64,000 nt of DNA from NCBI GenBank assembly GCA_036346275.1, contig CM070715.1, positions 71,907,667 to 71,971,666 on the forward strand. Direction: 5' to 3'. Numbering within the stretch: position 1 is the stretch's first letter; every line of letters begins with the position of its first letter. Shown here piece by piece: positions 13,412 to 26,497 of the stretch. The stretch comes from Otatea glauca (lineage: Eukaryota; Streptophyta; Magnoliopsida; Poales; Poaceae). The notes under the pieces were generated by a model that was given only the letters and a program-made list of their open reading frames with translations, searched no databases and was not told the DNA's origin. Position numbers and translations under genes: made by a program.

Positions 13412-14808
13412 CACTACTACAGAATGGTTCATCACTATCGCATCATCTGGGTCGGTTCTAAAGTTTTTAGGAAAAAACGATTGTGATAGATGACTTAGGA
13501 GGGGTGTTACTAATAATCACTATCGGTTCTCAGGTTAGAAGCGATTGTGATGTAGCACTGGACACATCATAATCGATTTTTATGTGAGAAACGATAGAGA
13601 TGTGCATGCTCATCACTATCGGTTCTCACAAAATAAGTGATAGTGATGAGCACATGCACATCATAATCAGTTCTTTTGTGAAAACCGATAGTGATGAGCA
13701 TGCACTTCGCTATCACTTCTCACAAAAGAACCGATTGTGATGTTCATGATCACATCACTATTGCTTCTTAAGTGAGAACTGATTGTGATGTGCCTCGCTA
13801 GGTTATTTATACCCCTCGGGTTGAACTCTCATCTATTGTTGTTTCAGAGGAGATTTCTCCGCCGCCACTTGAAAAAATAGCACATATTCTGGTTGGAAGC
13901 AATACTTGGGTGAGAAAATTTGAAATCCTCAAGGGTGGGTGTTAAGAGGGTAAATTTGAAGCCCTAGCTTGAGGAGATTTCCCCTCTTTTTTCCCTCATT
14001 TGTGGTTTTCTTCAAAATGTGAGCATTCCTTCAAACCCCTTCAATTTTGAACTAGGTAATTTCGATATGTCGCGGGAATTTTGTACTAGGTAATTTTGTA
14101 CTAGGTAATTCCATCAAACCACTAATTTTGATGTGGATGGAAATTACACAAAAAGAGAGTTTGAAAAATTTAAAAGCTTAATGGAAAACTATTGTCTTTC
14201 CCCACCAACAAGCAAGACACCATGTTGAATGACAAACTAATAGACCATAAGTTCTTCACAGCCCAGTACTAAATTTGTCACTGGGAGAGTACTTTTTACT
14301 ATTAGTGGATGCAAACCAAGTCCTCAGATTCTCAGAAGCATTGAATTCCTGTGCAATATAGTTGTTTCTTGTTTGCTCTTAAGGCATATATTATTACCAA
14401 AAAAAATCTTGCTTCCTGCTTATAGCTGCCTGCCTGGATTGTCTGTTATCTTCCTACATTGTTCATATGCCTGAGACAATAGACATATCTATTGTTTGCT
14501 TCAACAATTTTAGAGATAATGCTCGAAGAAAAATTAAAATATGTTTTAGTCGAATCTTCGACTGTAAGAACTTTTCATCTGGTATTTGTGCACATCTTTC
14601 ACAAAGTTAACATACACGATGGTTGTATGGTTTGAGATAATGCTTGATGACAAATATCATCATCTTTTGGGAATATGTTGCAACTCTGCCGTCCAAAGGG
14701 ATATCAGGTTTGTTAGTTGAAATTAGTTTTTTATTCTGTGAATAGCTGTTGTTGGATGTGAGGCAAGCATGTTCATATTGTTGTGTGCTCCTAACTATTG
14801 TTTCCTAT
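13412..14808 (+). mobile_element. CACTA element 1: one terminus, truncated
   Basis: The sequence CACTACTACAGAATGG starts at 13412 and is followed by a dense array of short direct and inverted repeats to about 13795. This is the subterminal structure of CACTA transposons. The repeat core is ATCACTATCGGTTCTCAC and its inverse GTGAGAACCGATAGTGAT. A TATA-like TTATTTATACCC follows at 13805-13816. The rest (13850-14808) has no clear coding capacity. CACTA element 2 inserted at 14809, and the interrupted DNA resumes at 27857. No matching right terminus is in the window. Its repeat motif differs from that of element 2, so it is a separate family. Confidence 0.7.
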
Positions 14809-15240
14809 CACTACCTTGAAAAAGGCCATCAGTGGCGGTTCATAACTGCCATCAGTGACGGTTTTTGAACCGTCAGTGGCGGTTCTAGAACCGCCACAGA
14901 TAACACTATCTGTGGCGGTTTTTGGCTAGAACAGTCACTGATATTCGGGTATTAGTGGCGGTTCGAGCCAAAAACCGCCACTAATAATACAATTATCGAT
15001 GGCGGTTGTTGGATAGAACCGCCATCGATACTCAAATATCGATGAGCGGTTCTAGACCAAAACCGCCATCGATAATACGACTATTAGTGGCGGTTTTGGC
15101 TAGAATCGCCATCGATATAACTATCGCTGGCGGTTGTATATAAAACCGTCATCGATAGACCTAGTATCGATGTGCTTTTTGATAGAACCGTCACAGATAT
15201 TACTTCAGTAGCGGTTTTGGGCTAAAACCGCCGCTGATAA
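14809..15240. repeat. Left terminal and subterminal repeats of CACTA element 2
   Basis: After the CACTAC terminus there are about ten copies of GTGGCGGTTCTAG or its inverse AACCGCCACTGATA. They are arranged as inverted pairs 30-45 bases apart that can fold into hairpins. Matching arrays occur at 27430-27840 and, internally, at 22640-22815. Confidence 0.9.
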
Positions 15241-17690
15241 TCCCACACACGAAAATAAAAAACTGGCATTTTGGCTAGCCTCAGGCAGCGCTAGCCATGC
15301 CTCTTCATTATGTACACAGGCAGTAAGAATACATTGAATTATTGAAATTTGAGTATACATATTAGTACCTATTGCTGTTATAGACTAACCAATATAATCC
15401 GAAATAACATGTATTGCTAATTGCTGATACAAACCATCCAGGAAAGAAAGAAGGAAAAGAGAATCGCTTACCTCTAGTCTGCATAGTGCAAAGCTCATAA
15501 ATGATATGGATAACACAGAGCAAAGAAGTTTGCGGAAGAGACACAAATTTCTAGAAATACAAAAATGAAGCATCTAGGAGATAGTACATGGTAGCGATTA
15601 AAGTGATCAAGAATCCAATATATCAGACTCAAGAAAGACAGAGGCATGAGATAAATACGAAAATTCCATACCTCCGTAGCAGCAAGGTTCTTTTTTTGAG
15701 AGTTCCTTTACAGACCACTTTGACTGACATGGTTTGCCATTGTTTCATACATCATAAACTGAATTGATGGTTTACATACATAACAATTTACACGGTTCAA
15801 CCTATGGAACTACATATATAGCCATTAAATTTTGGTTCGATGTTACAAAAATAGACAACCAAGCATGATTATCACACAACAAGTCCTTTTGTAATCCTCC
15901 TATGCTCGCTAAGCTTGCAATTCTTGCACACAAATTTCATGTAGCAGTGAGGACCTATGCACATGCGTATATGGATTGCCATGTCAAAGATATTGTATTT
16001 AAGTAAGTGAACCGATCTAGTCCTCTTTTGTTTATTAAAAATAGACCTATAAAAACACATAATATTTGGTTGTAGCCCATCGATTTGTAATATAAGTATG
16101 GCTTATTTGCACATAATATCGCAGACATGATATACATAAACCAACTAACAATTATAAATCTACACTCATGTATAAGATTGAGTTGTCTTATTTGCCTCCA
16201 AAAACAATTTTACATATGTAACCAAACGCAGTTTTGGAACCACAATACAAACATAGCAAACTTTGAAATGTGAGGATTGCGAACATCCCGAAGATCAAAG
16301 CATCCAAGTAGCTTACTAAAAATATGAAATAAGAGATCGTTCATCTTATATGCACAACATACCCACACACTAACCTATGCCCTACATGGTATGCCCATAC
16401 CTATGGTTGTTATATAATTAAGAAGATAACCTATAAGAAGATGCATTTTGATTACTTGTACCATGCTATTCCATTAGCTCCTTCAGTGTGATCTTGGAAA
16501 TGTAGAAATTTTTCTCTACTCCACAAAGCAAATATATAATATAGAACTAAAAGAGAATGGTAAATACAACTCCATATTCGATTTATTTGGACAGAGAAAC
16601 AACAAAGCTCTACCTTAGCAACAACCAGCATAAAGTCACAGCGTTTATATGCAATAGGAAAAGAAGTAACAAACTGAGTAGCTATTGCATTAAACACAAA
16701 CAAAACATTAGTCTTGACAATAGAATAATCAAACTAATCATTCCTTTCTCTATAACCCTCCCAAATAACGACATCGAAGATATCTTCATCATTTGACCAA
16801 CATTGAAGATGTTACCAAACAAATCGATCCATCATTTGACCAACGTACTCATGTATTATCAAGGAACTAGAAAAAATATTGAAGGATAACTGTACCTGTT
16901 CAGGGTGGTAACTTGCTAGAATAACATGAATTTAGCTTTGTATACTTCAACTGAGCTATGTATAGAAAATTGCCGCAAAGTGTCAACCATCTGCGAAGAA
17001 CAGATTAGTTTGGGCAGCATTTGTTCAATAAAAGCATGCAAAATGAAGTAATATAAAGAATATTGAAGAAATGAGTATGTCACACCTTGTATAAGTTATT
17101 ATGTAGCAAACCAGAATATGCACATCGGATCGTTTCATTTCACCAAGGCAAAACTGTAATAGCAAACCAGGAAACATATAATATTGTAAGACAAGACAAA
17201 CAAAAAACACCTATAATATTGTAAGACAAGACAAACAAAAAACACCATTTTACCTTCTTTGTATACATGTTCATGGTGGCCGCTTGCTACAGTAGTAGTT
17301 CCCCTCTAATTGACCGCTATTTCAGTATTTTGGTGAGATCATTCGCAATTCTAACCAGAAAATAATATATTGAAATAGTATGGCTATATATCTATATAAT
17401 AGATATACAAGGTGGTTAGTCCATGACCAAAGAAAAGGTTCATATAGCTCACGATATAAATGTTCCTATCGATTACAGGAAGTCATAATATCGGGATGTG
17501 ATGATAACACGATGCTCAAACAAATATATATAAGACAATATACAAAATATCTATGAAGAGTACTTGCATCCAAAAGGCTTGCACAACCATTGACAAAATA
17601 AGTGACTTTGGCAAAAGAAGGGGTTCCCATTTGAAAGGAACAAAGAGTTATTTACACTTTGTAATGAAACAGAATTGAAGTAAAAAAGCC
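15241..17690. other. 3' non-coding part of CACTA element 2
   Basis: This AT-rich 2.4 kb between the left repeat array and the Ulp1 domain shows no long or conserved reading frame. It contains a perfect tandem duplication of about 35 bp (17178-17212 and 17213-17246). It may hold 3' untranslated sequence and introns of the second gene. Confidence 0.5.
17178..17246. repeat. 35-bp tandem duplication, two copies
   Basis: The unit, starting ATAATATTGTAAGACAAGAC, occurs twice back to back with no mismatch over the second copy, so it is recent. Confidence 0.85.
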
Positions 17691-20600
17691 TAAACTAGTG
17701 GAGGTAAACTAGAAGCCTACGGGTCTTCGGAGGTTGAAGACATGTGATTTGGGACAATAGTATGGATGACTGGATCGTTGTTGTCTTCGTCATAAAACTC
17801 GCGATTTTTGTTGATTATTTCCTTCATGATGAAGTAGGCGAGCTAGCCCTGAATACCTTGGATTTCAGAAGGAAGCAGTCCTACCGTAGACAACTTGAGG
17901 CGCTGTAAGTATAAAAAAACAAAATTAAGAGAGAATATAGAAATTGAGTGGTGTGAATCAATGTGTCATGTCAAGATGACCGACCTCTACGTCATTGTCT
18001 TTTATTGTGCATGATAAGATTTCGCGCATGTACTGGCACACGAAGTACCCACATAAATTTGTTCCTTTCGGCTGCTTGTGACACTGCAAAAATCGAATGA
18101 ACTAAGATGTCGTCGAAGGAGCTATTTACTATGAAATATGATATAAGAGTATTCCTTCGTATGCATCAAAACTTCGTACGGATTGTAAGGGATTTGTGGT
18201 ATGGGCGGTATCTCAAGCTCTTCTGACAATATCTTTTGAACGCCTCATTCACTAAATGTGTCATCTCTTCAAAGTCTTTTTTAGGTTTATCTAGTGGATC
18301 CATGATCAGCATGTTGCTCTTTTCTGGATGAATTATTACGAGAATCCAATGGAAGCTACATACACATGCATGATGCCAGTCATTAGTCCTTACATCAGAG
18401 TAAATAACGAAATAAACGAGTAATTTAACTAGCTAGTGAGCAACTTACTTAAAATTGTATGGCAAAAGTATAAACTCCTTGTCTTGTAGTTTAATCAAAA
18501 TTTTATATACGCATTCTCGACCTCCTTTGGTACTCTTTTGATTTCATGTTGGCAAACCGCTCTCGGTCGAGGAATCCCACCGCCCTTGGTTCTTCGTACT
18601 TCAATCATCTCGTATCTATATAACGAATTAGTTAGACATGAAATTTATCGGTATTACGTGAATGTAGGCCAAGATTAATATATTAGACACTTACAAAGTG
18701 ACCAAATCTCAAAAAGATATGTCGAGGGCGCCGTGATAGAACAAGTTGTGCAAGTTATCGAATTCTATTAAGAAGTAGCCATGGCCCTCATGGTGAAAAT
18801 GTTCCTCACGGAAAATTGCGGTGATTATCTTTGGGAGTACGTCTTGGTTGGATCGATCTAAGTACCATGCATGTAATCGCGCATCATGGGTGTTAGACTT
18901 TTAACTTCAAGCGGTGACCAAGGGCTTCCTACCTCGAATTTCAATCTTTGTTGATCATCTTGGTCATCGACTTCGCCTTGCCCTTACTTTTTGTCGCACA
19001 ACATCATACTCGGTCCCGGCCTCGCTTTGATCCGGGCCGACTGACTTGTCTAATGTGCCAATTTTTGGGATCGAGGTTGTAGGTTTGTCATTTGAAGTAC
19101 CAGTGTTATAGGTTTCGCTTGGAGTACTAACGGTGGCCATCTTGATGGGGTCCTCAATGCATTTCTTTTCTACCTCATTTTGCTTCTTCCCGCTTCACTC
19201 CTGTGTGCCGTGACGGATGCGAGGATTGTACTGCAGGAAAGGATGGCACTGCATGGTCCAAGACGATGTCACGCTTGCGCCATTTGATGAATGAGTGGAC
19301 GGCACTTCCTAGAGTAGTTATCTCATCATTGGTGGGTTTTTCCAGTCCGATCTCAGCAAACTGTACAAATACCGTGTCCACTTGGACCTTTGCATAACCT
19401 GGCGCTATCGGGGTATTGTGCAGGACACCCCCTTCTTGGCACGGATAGACTACCCCGTAGCGACTGCATAAATATGTTCATCACGCACGTTGAGTCGACA
19501 GGTGTGGGGTCCCGTATGTCGCCCACAGGATAATGGTTGTTGTCCGCTTCTGCCAATGGCGTGGATGCGCAACTGCTGCGACGACCTGTAGGACTTGAGA
19601 AAACGTTGTGGGCCTGCGACTGACTCAAGGCTTGTTGTACTTGTCGTTCAACTTGTTCTTCAATGGTGCCTTGTATTTCTCGCAGAACCCTTTCCTTCAT
19701 CATTTCCATTTCCTTCTCACCGCTCATCTTTAGCTCTCTTCCGACTCCTATAAGACTCTCCGTGCTCGTGGAATCCACTCTCCATGGAACCTTGACCCGA
19801 CGCCGTGTCCCACTGTGGTGCTCTTTGTTTCCTAGGGCCGTTAGCTCGTCTTTCTCCCCGTCTCGGGTGAAAAGATCCTTGGGTGGATCGAGCGTGAAAC
19901 TCGTGAACTCGTTGCGTCATTGCTTCGCCTTCACCGCTCTTGAATGATAAACCCCAATGAGACAACATATTCGCCCTCGCTAGCACGTAGTGCTTCACTC
20001 GTCCGTAGTCCGATCAAGGGACTTGTGCCACCAATTGGACCACTTCTAATTCTTGCCTCTCCCATTGAGCAATTTTACCCGCGCACCCACTCGTGCCAAG
20101 TCCGTGGGGTGAGTATTCCTTCTTGCGATGCTAATGTGGTCCTCACCGACTTCCTTGTCGCCTCGATTGCTTCATCGCCACAAACTCATCCCAATATGGC
20201 TCCAATCTTGGGTACTCTCGATGGTCGACCGGTTTTGCTTCACATAATTTGTGTTCACCGCCTTGAAGTTTCTCCACGCCGCATCCATGGTCATCAATGC
20301 GTCGCGACGCACAAGATCTTCGGCTCCTTCGGGGAATTCGAAGGTTTCTTTGAGTTCTGTCCATAGATCCTCTTTGGTGGCTCGGGCACTTTATGCCAAT
20401 CCGAATAGGTGATTGGCACTTTATCCCTACGATGTACCCGCATGTTGACCTGTATTTTGTCGCTGATTTTCTCGGTGCAACAGGGCCCCAGATCTAAGAC
20501 CTCGAGATGGTGTACCGCCTTCAGCTTCTTAGTTTTCCTCGTCCTCGGCGCCTTGCAACAGAGCATCATCTGCAATAGCGGTGGAGGCCTCGCACATTCG

Positions 20601-21779
20601 GTGGTTGGGTGGAGGGTAAGGTACCGCCGGGCTCTCCTCCAATATAGGCTCGGTTTGGGCTCCATTAGAACTACAGCTCAACCCAAACATAATTTTCACA
20701 ATTATTACAGAATCATCTCATGGAATTTCAAAGCATGTATGTACTGTCCTGTGTGTAATATTGTGTGTTGCTAAGATGAAAATGATTTTGCAAGAGCAAG
20801 ATACTTAATTAGCTTAGAACAAAACTAATTAAGCAAGCATTAACTCTTGAACTAGTGCTGATTGGTTGTAAATTTTGTGGACCCAATATGTAGCTATGGT
20901 GCATACAAGGAGCACTAAAATGCTACACACATACACCTTGCAACGCCCATGGTTTGCATTAATGAAACTCAATCTAAATAAAACATGTAGGACAAGTGGA
21001 AGATGAAAACATGTAGGGCAAGTGGATGACTACAGAACAAAGCATGCAGATGCAACAAGTGGAAGATGATCCGTAGCATTCTTAGCTAGTTCTAAAATAT
21101 GGTAGAAGCGAAGAATGAAGTAATGTGTTGCCTAATAAGTATAAATAATTTTAACCATTCATTAAGTGTATACCCAACCACAAACAGAATAGAGTTTCAC
21201 AAGATAGTTATAAAAGTCTTAGGAAATGATTAGACACCGCATGTTCAAGAATCTAGAAACAACACATGATTAAACATCGTGGTGTGAAGTAAAATTAGGT
21301 AGTAGTCAAAAGAGACATCACAAGATGATAATAGAGTGATCCAATACTCGATTTCAGACTTGCCATATATCACTTTTAATCATTGCACATATGAGCACAA
21401 GTGCAACCACAAGAATGCTTGATGAATCTTACAAAAGTTACACATACATCAAATGAAAAGTAGAATATACAATCAGAATGTACTAACCCTTGCCGTGAAA
21501 CTGTGGGTACTCTAAAACTATGAAACACAGTTAGACTATTACATGACCACAACTTAGATCACAATTTCAACAGTGATGATCAGAACGCGGTCAAGAAAAG
21601 TTCCATTCTGGTGTGACGGGTTAGGCTTCAAGATTTTTCAAGTTGAGCGGGCTCCGATTGTCTAGATCAATATTCTAAGAAAATTAGGCAAGTTAATTAA
21701 TTCTTGTTCCTGTTGCTTGCTTAAAGAAACAATTGGCACATACTCATGCATAATGGTGGTGGTTGTCTCTTGGCAATAA

Positions 21780-21862
21780 TTAACCGACCGAAAGGATTTC
21801 AATATCCCCAACAGTGAAGCACTGTTTATTAACCGGCCAAAAGGATTTCAATATCCCCAACA
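21780..21862. repeat. Short direct repeat inside the presumed intron
   Basis: The tract AAAGGATTTCAATATCCCCA with flanking TTAACCG(A/G)CC occurs at 21780-21813 and 21829-21862. A 19-bp (TA)n run lies nearby at about 21923-21941. Confidence 0.8.
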
Positions 21863-22349
21863 AAGGCACAAATCATGCAAGAAACCGTGATACCCTTCCT
21901 CTAAGAGCTTGCACAAAAAGAACTATATATATATATATATAAACTTGTCTCTTTAGGATCCCATGGTCTTAATCATGACACAGAAAAGTGTTTGCAATAG
22001 ACAATAACTCCTAAAATGATGTTTTGTGCTATGGGTGTATTCATCTTGTGCTAAACTGCTCAAAAAATAATTCCATGCCCCGCACTATTTTGTTCCGACC
22101 GTCAGAAAAGGCTGGCTTTTTGCTTGTTTGACATGTTTATTCCTAATTAGTTGATGACTAAGTGTTCCAGTGCACAACAGCACATGATAGTGTACAGTGG
22201 AAGTGTTTTGGACGTGAGCAACGCAAGAAAGCAGCAGTCACGTGTGCTGATCAAGAGATGCATGTAGCAGCAGAATCATCCAAAATGCACGGCAACCATG
22301 CATGCTAATCACAAGAACATGACGAGTAGAGCACAGCAGAAAATGTGGC

Positions 22350-22560
22350 ACCTGGGGGCGGTGTCGGCGGGGTCGGCGTCGTTGGGGACGGCGTCGGAGG
22401 GCGTCGAGTCGGGGCGGCGTCGGCGCGAAGCGCGAGGGCGGCGACCGTGGCGGCGTCGGCTGGGTCGGCGTCGTTAGGGACGGCGCGTCGGCGCGTCGGG
22501 TCGGGACGGCGTCGGGCGCAGGGGCGGGGGCGGCGGGGACGGTGTCGAGCACGGGAAGCT
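22350..22560 (-). repeat. GGCGTCGG-rich low-complexity block
   Basis: This block is built from GTCGGCG and GACGGCG motifs and includes two copies of GTCGGCGTCGTTRGGGACGG (about 22372 and 22467). On the minus strand it reads as a Pro/Ala/Arg-rich peptide. It lies directly downstream of the internal TATA box, so it is probably the first exon or leader of the second CACTA gene. Confidence 0.6.
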
Positions 22561-22630
22561 CAAGGGTTTTTAGGGTAGAAGAGAGAAGGGCGGGAGTTTT
22601 AAGGGTAAAGGGTACAAGCGGCTGGATCTA

Positions 22631-22639
22631 TTATTTATA
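22631..22639 (-). promoter_or_regulatory. TATA box for the second CACTA gene
   Basis: The minus strand reads TATAAATAA here, adjacent to the internal hairpin array at 22640-22815 and upstream of the GC-rich leader. The arrangement of array, then TATA box, then gene copies that at the right end of the element (27418-27853). Confidence 0.6.
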
Positions 22640-22815
22640 GATGGAGTATTATAAGTGGCGGTTCTTAGAAAGAACCGCCACTGATAACATTATCTGGTGT
22701 CGGTTCGTATACAGAACCGCCACTGATAAATGTATTATCTGTGGCGGTTCTGTATACGAACCGCCACAGATATCGTTATCGATGGCGATTCTTTTAAGAA
22801 CCGCCACCGATGTGC
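22640..22815. repeat. Internal copy of the CACTA subterminal hairpin array
   Basis: At least four inverted pairs of GTGGCGGTTC and GAACCGCCAC occur here, the same motif as at both ends of the element but 5 kb inside it. No CACTA terminus adjoins it, so it is not simply the end of another inserted element. Confidence 0.85.
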
Positions 22816-23313
22816 CTCTATACCTTGAAATTTGTTTACGAATCTTATACGCCTATTGTCGAATAGCGTGGCGAGTTCGTAAGACCTAGTTTTTGGTGTC
22901 GCGCAATTGCAGCGTTTTACGATTTTGTGTATTCCTTGTAAAGCAAATACATAAGCGCTTTACGAGAAAGAATCCGACTCCTTTCACCGACGGACTCAAC
23001 AAACTCTCCAAACTTTCAATCGGATAGAACACTATTTTGTCATCCCAAGAAACAAACAAGTACTCTTCATACATCAAACAATCACCAAAACTAGCAAAGT
23101 CCAAATCGACTCAAAGACCAAAAAACTAGCACATAGCTAGGAAACAAAACCAAAACAGACTTTAAACTACCATGCACAAGATTATCTTCAACAAAGGGTT
23201 ATCATTAGGGTTGATTACATAGAGGAAGACTTGTGCGGCCTGGTCATAATTTGCCCAGAGCTAGCTCCGCCTCGATATTTTGCCATTACTCGTATATAGC
23301 TAATTATTTTCTT

Positions 23314-26300
23314 TCACAATTTGCCCTTCTTCATGATCGTCGCGATGATAGGTAGCTTCTGAGTGGTTTCTTCCTCGAGCCCGATGTTGCCATCTACGAA
23401 AGGAGGCAACTCATCAAACTGGTTGTACTCTTCCTCATCCATGACATTCTCAACTCCGACGATCCTTCTTTCCCTCAAGAACTACATGGCGCTTCTTATC
23501 TCGCCGGTCGATTACATAGAAGACTTGTGCTACTTGCTTCGCAAGTACGAATGGTTCATCTCTCAGATCCGACATGTTCGATGTCCAAAGTAGTGAAGCC
23601 GCATTTGTCCACCTTGACACCCTTTGGGAGTTGTACCCAACGACACCAAACATTGGGATCTCAAAAATACAAGAGTCGAGCTCCCAAATCTCTTCTATGA
23701 ACCCGTAGAAGCTACTCTTCATCGCCTGTGTTGTCATAGGCATCTATGCGAACACCACTATTTTGGTAAGTGCTTTTGCTATCCCGAGATCTCGTAAAAG
23801 GTATATCCATTTATGTCGATCCTTGCCATGTCAAGATTGTACCGATGGCCCTTTGCCACCACCTCAACATGACACTCGCTTTCTTTCCTACCATATGCTC
23901 TTTGAACCAATGATTGAACAAACGGTTATGCTCTTTTGTTACCCAAACCTCGATCGTCCACGATTTTCCTCTTGTAGCTTATCCTTGTGCATGTCCATAT
24001 ACGAGGACACCTCAACCGATCAAGCAAAAGCGTGAAATGAGCTTTTTCAATAATCCATGATCGTAAGAATTTGTTGATTTCCTTCCAATCGCCCCTTTCC
24101 CACCAAATTTAGCCTCATGTCGGGATACAGCACTCCTACCGTTCCACCCTCCATGTAATCCACGCAAAACTCGATAACCTCCTCGCTTGCATAACCTTCC
24201 ACAATGCAGCCCTCCTACGAGATCGATTGCGTACATACTTCTTCAGATACCCATGTACCTTTCGAACGGGTACATCCGATGCAGAATACGGGCCACATAC
24301 ATTTATCTCATTAACAAGGTGAACAATGAGATGAACCATTATATCGAAAAATGATGGAGGGAAATACATCTCTAGTCGGCATAGTGTCTTGACCACATCA
24401 TTCTCGCGAGCTCGAAAGTCCGATGGAATCGATGACCTTCTCGTGAAATCGTGTTGAAGAAGAAAGACAACCTCATGATTGCCTCTCGGACCTTTTCAGG
24501 CAAAATACCTCTAATTGCAATAGGAAGCATTTGTGTCATCATCACATGACAATCATGAGACTTCATGCCGCTTAACTTCAAATCTTTCATCGAGACCAGC
24601 TTCTTGATGCTTATGAGTAACCGGACGGAACTTTCACACCATGCAAGCATTTGCAAAGTTCATTCTCTCTTTCTTCGAAAGAGTGTAGCAAGTCGGGGAA
24701 GGTAAAGTCGCCTTTCCTGTCCCGAGGATGTAGCTCACCTCGATTTTCATATCTTCCAGTCCATTCGTGCCTTTAGTCCGTCCTTAGTTTTGCTAGGAAT
24801 GTTCAAAAAAAGACCAATCAAGCTATCACATACATTTTTCTCACGTGCATGACGCCTATGCAAAGGTCGAACTTCTAAGTCCTTCCAATAGGGCAAGTTC
24901 CAAAATATCGATCTCTTCTTCCATGTGGTCTTCTCAGTACGAGACCTCGATGTATTATTACTATCTCCCTTTCCAAGTACGACATTAATATCCTTAACCA
25001 TATCATATACCTCTTCCCACGACGAGGCCTTGGGGCTATACCATCCTCTTTGTCCCGTCGAATTGTTTTTTCATATTGCGGTAGGGGTGATTCTCGCAAG
25101 GAACCTACGGTGATGCATGTACACGGTTTTCCTCGAGTTATTGAGCCACACACTAGCGGTTTCATCCATGCACTGGGGGCATGCTTTGGCCCCTTTTATA
25201 GTACGACCGGATAGGTTACCAAGGGCAGGGAAATCATTGATGGTGCAAAACAACAATGCCCGTGAGGATGAAGTACTCGCTTGTACTCATCCCATACCAG
25301 ACACCTTCGCTCCACAAGATCACAAGATCTTCCACCAATGGTTGTAGGTATACATCAATATCATTGCCAGTTGTCTCGGCCCTTGGATAAGCAAATGACA
25401 TCATAATGTACTTTCGCTTCATACACAACCAAGGAGGAAGGTTGTAGATACAGAGAGTTACGCCAAGTGCTATGAATACTACTCATGTTACCGAAAGGAT
25501 TCATTCCATCCGTACTCAACCCAAACCTTACATTCCTCGGTTCATTCCCAAGTCAATCCTAAAGAGCCTATCGATGGTTCTCCACCGCGTAATCAGCAGG
25601 TGTCTCACCTTTCCATCCTTTTACGCTCTTCCGAGTGCCATCGCATCGCTTGGGCATGCTTTTGTTTCCAAATAAACGCTTCAACCTAGGTATTACCGTA
25701 AATACCACACCACTTTAGCGGAGCCCTTTCTTCACCACGGTGCCCTCGCCGTCATGGCCTTTACGCTTGTATCGTGATGATTTGCACATCGGACATACAT
25801 GCATGTCTCAGATACTCTTTGCGATAGAGTATACAATCGCTTGGACATGCATGTATTCTTTCTACTTCCAATCCCAATGGACATACAACCTTCTTAGCTA
25901 AATAAGTGGTTATCGGCAATACGCTTTCATCCGAAGCATGTCCGCTAAGAGTTGTAATAGCGCCGTGAAACTTTTATCTGACCAACCATTGCTTGCCTTC
26001 AATTTTAGAAGTGAAAGCACGGTGTGCAACTTTGTGTATTCCTCCTTGCAACCCGGGAACAAAGGTGTGTCCGAGTCATCCAACAAACCCTTGAATTGAT
26101 TAAACTCTCTCGACTAGTGTAGTTCCTTCGCATCGCGCAACATCCGAGCAAGATTATTATCGCCATCAATGTCCAACCTATCCTCATCGATCCAAAATCG
26201 ATGTCACCGCCATAATGCCTTCTCCATCATCCAATACGTTATCACCTTCATGTATGTTTTCCTCTTCACCGTGACTTGTCCAACGTGTATAGCCAAGTAC

Positions 26301-26497
26301 AAAACCTCTTCAATCAAGTGCAAGTGGATGTACTCTTTCTCCAAAACATTTTCTCATTCTTGCAATCAATGCATGGACAATGTATGTACTCGCCTTCTTG
26401 TGCAACTTGTTCTCCTCAATGCTCTTAGAAAAGCAGATACCCCATCGATGTAATCTCTAACAGAACGGTTCGCATTGTACATCCATCTCCTATCCAT
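23314..26497 (-). pseudogene. TNP2: CACTA transposase TNP2, frameshifted as read
   Basis: The start is ATG at 26497, giving MDRRWMYNANRSVRDYIDG, the usual N-terminus of the transposase-associated domain. KEYIHLHLIEE follows. The Transposase_21 region spans about 26100-24650, with ESLINSRVCWMTRTH-type sequence, SDKSFTALLQLL, WNLPYWKDLEVR (about 24890) and KSHDCHVMMTQMLPIAIRGI (about 24550). A DUF4218 segment with LEMYFPPSFFDIMVHL lies near 24360, and a DUF4216 segment with DEPFVLAKQVAQVFYV near 23550. The C-terminus is KLPIIATIMKKGKL, with its stop at 23314-23316. The enzyme catalyses CACTA cut-and-paste transposition in the nucleus. At least eight frame changes occur, so it is inactive as read, but family order and length are complete. 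Confidence 0.88.

Larger units (their letters stand above)
17700..22600 (-). pseudogene. CACTA second gene: Transposase_24-like region plus Ulp1 (C48) protease
   Basis: The order is read on the minus strand. A GC-rich Pro/Arg/Ala-rich segment (22560-22240) has no clear ATG. A long non-coding stretch, probably intron, follows (22237-20670). Next is a region with VPITYSDWHKVPEP (about 20420) and FEFPEGAEDLVRRDALM (about 20310), typical of plant CACTA Transposase_24-type proteins. A coiled-coil segment (19780-19600) contains KMSGEKEMEMMKERVLREIQ. Last comes a Ulp1-like cysteine protease domain (about 18960-17700) with HWILVIIHPEKSN near 18350 (catalytic His) and QPKGTNLCGYFVC near 18040 (oxyanion Gln, catalytic Cys). 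C48 proteases cleave SUMO-like proteins; their role in CACTA elements is unknown. Several frameshifts break the gene as read, and exon boundaries are not certain. Confidence 0.75.

Noticed and set aside
14831..15240. Regularly spaced short repeats resembling a CRISPR array
   Set aside because: The units are inverted pairs between CACTA termini in a plant genome and recur at the other end of the same element. They are transposon subterminal repeats.
19663..20774. Plus-strand open frames of 90-140 codons
   Set aside because: The minus strand of this stretch encodes recognisable CACTA second-gene protein (FEFPEGAEDL, coiled coil). The plus frames are shadows.
22345..22578. Gly/Arg/Ala-rich plus-strand frame
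   Set aside because: It is the complement of a low-complexity GGCGTCG repeat that forms the leader of the minus-strand CACTA gene.
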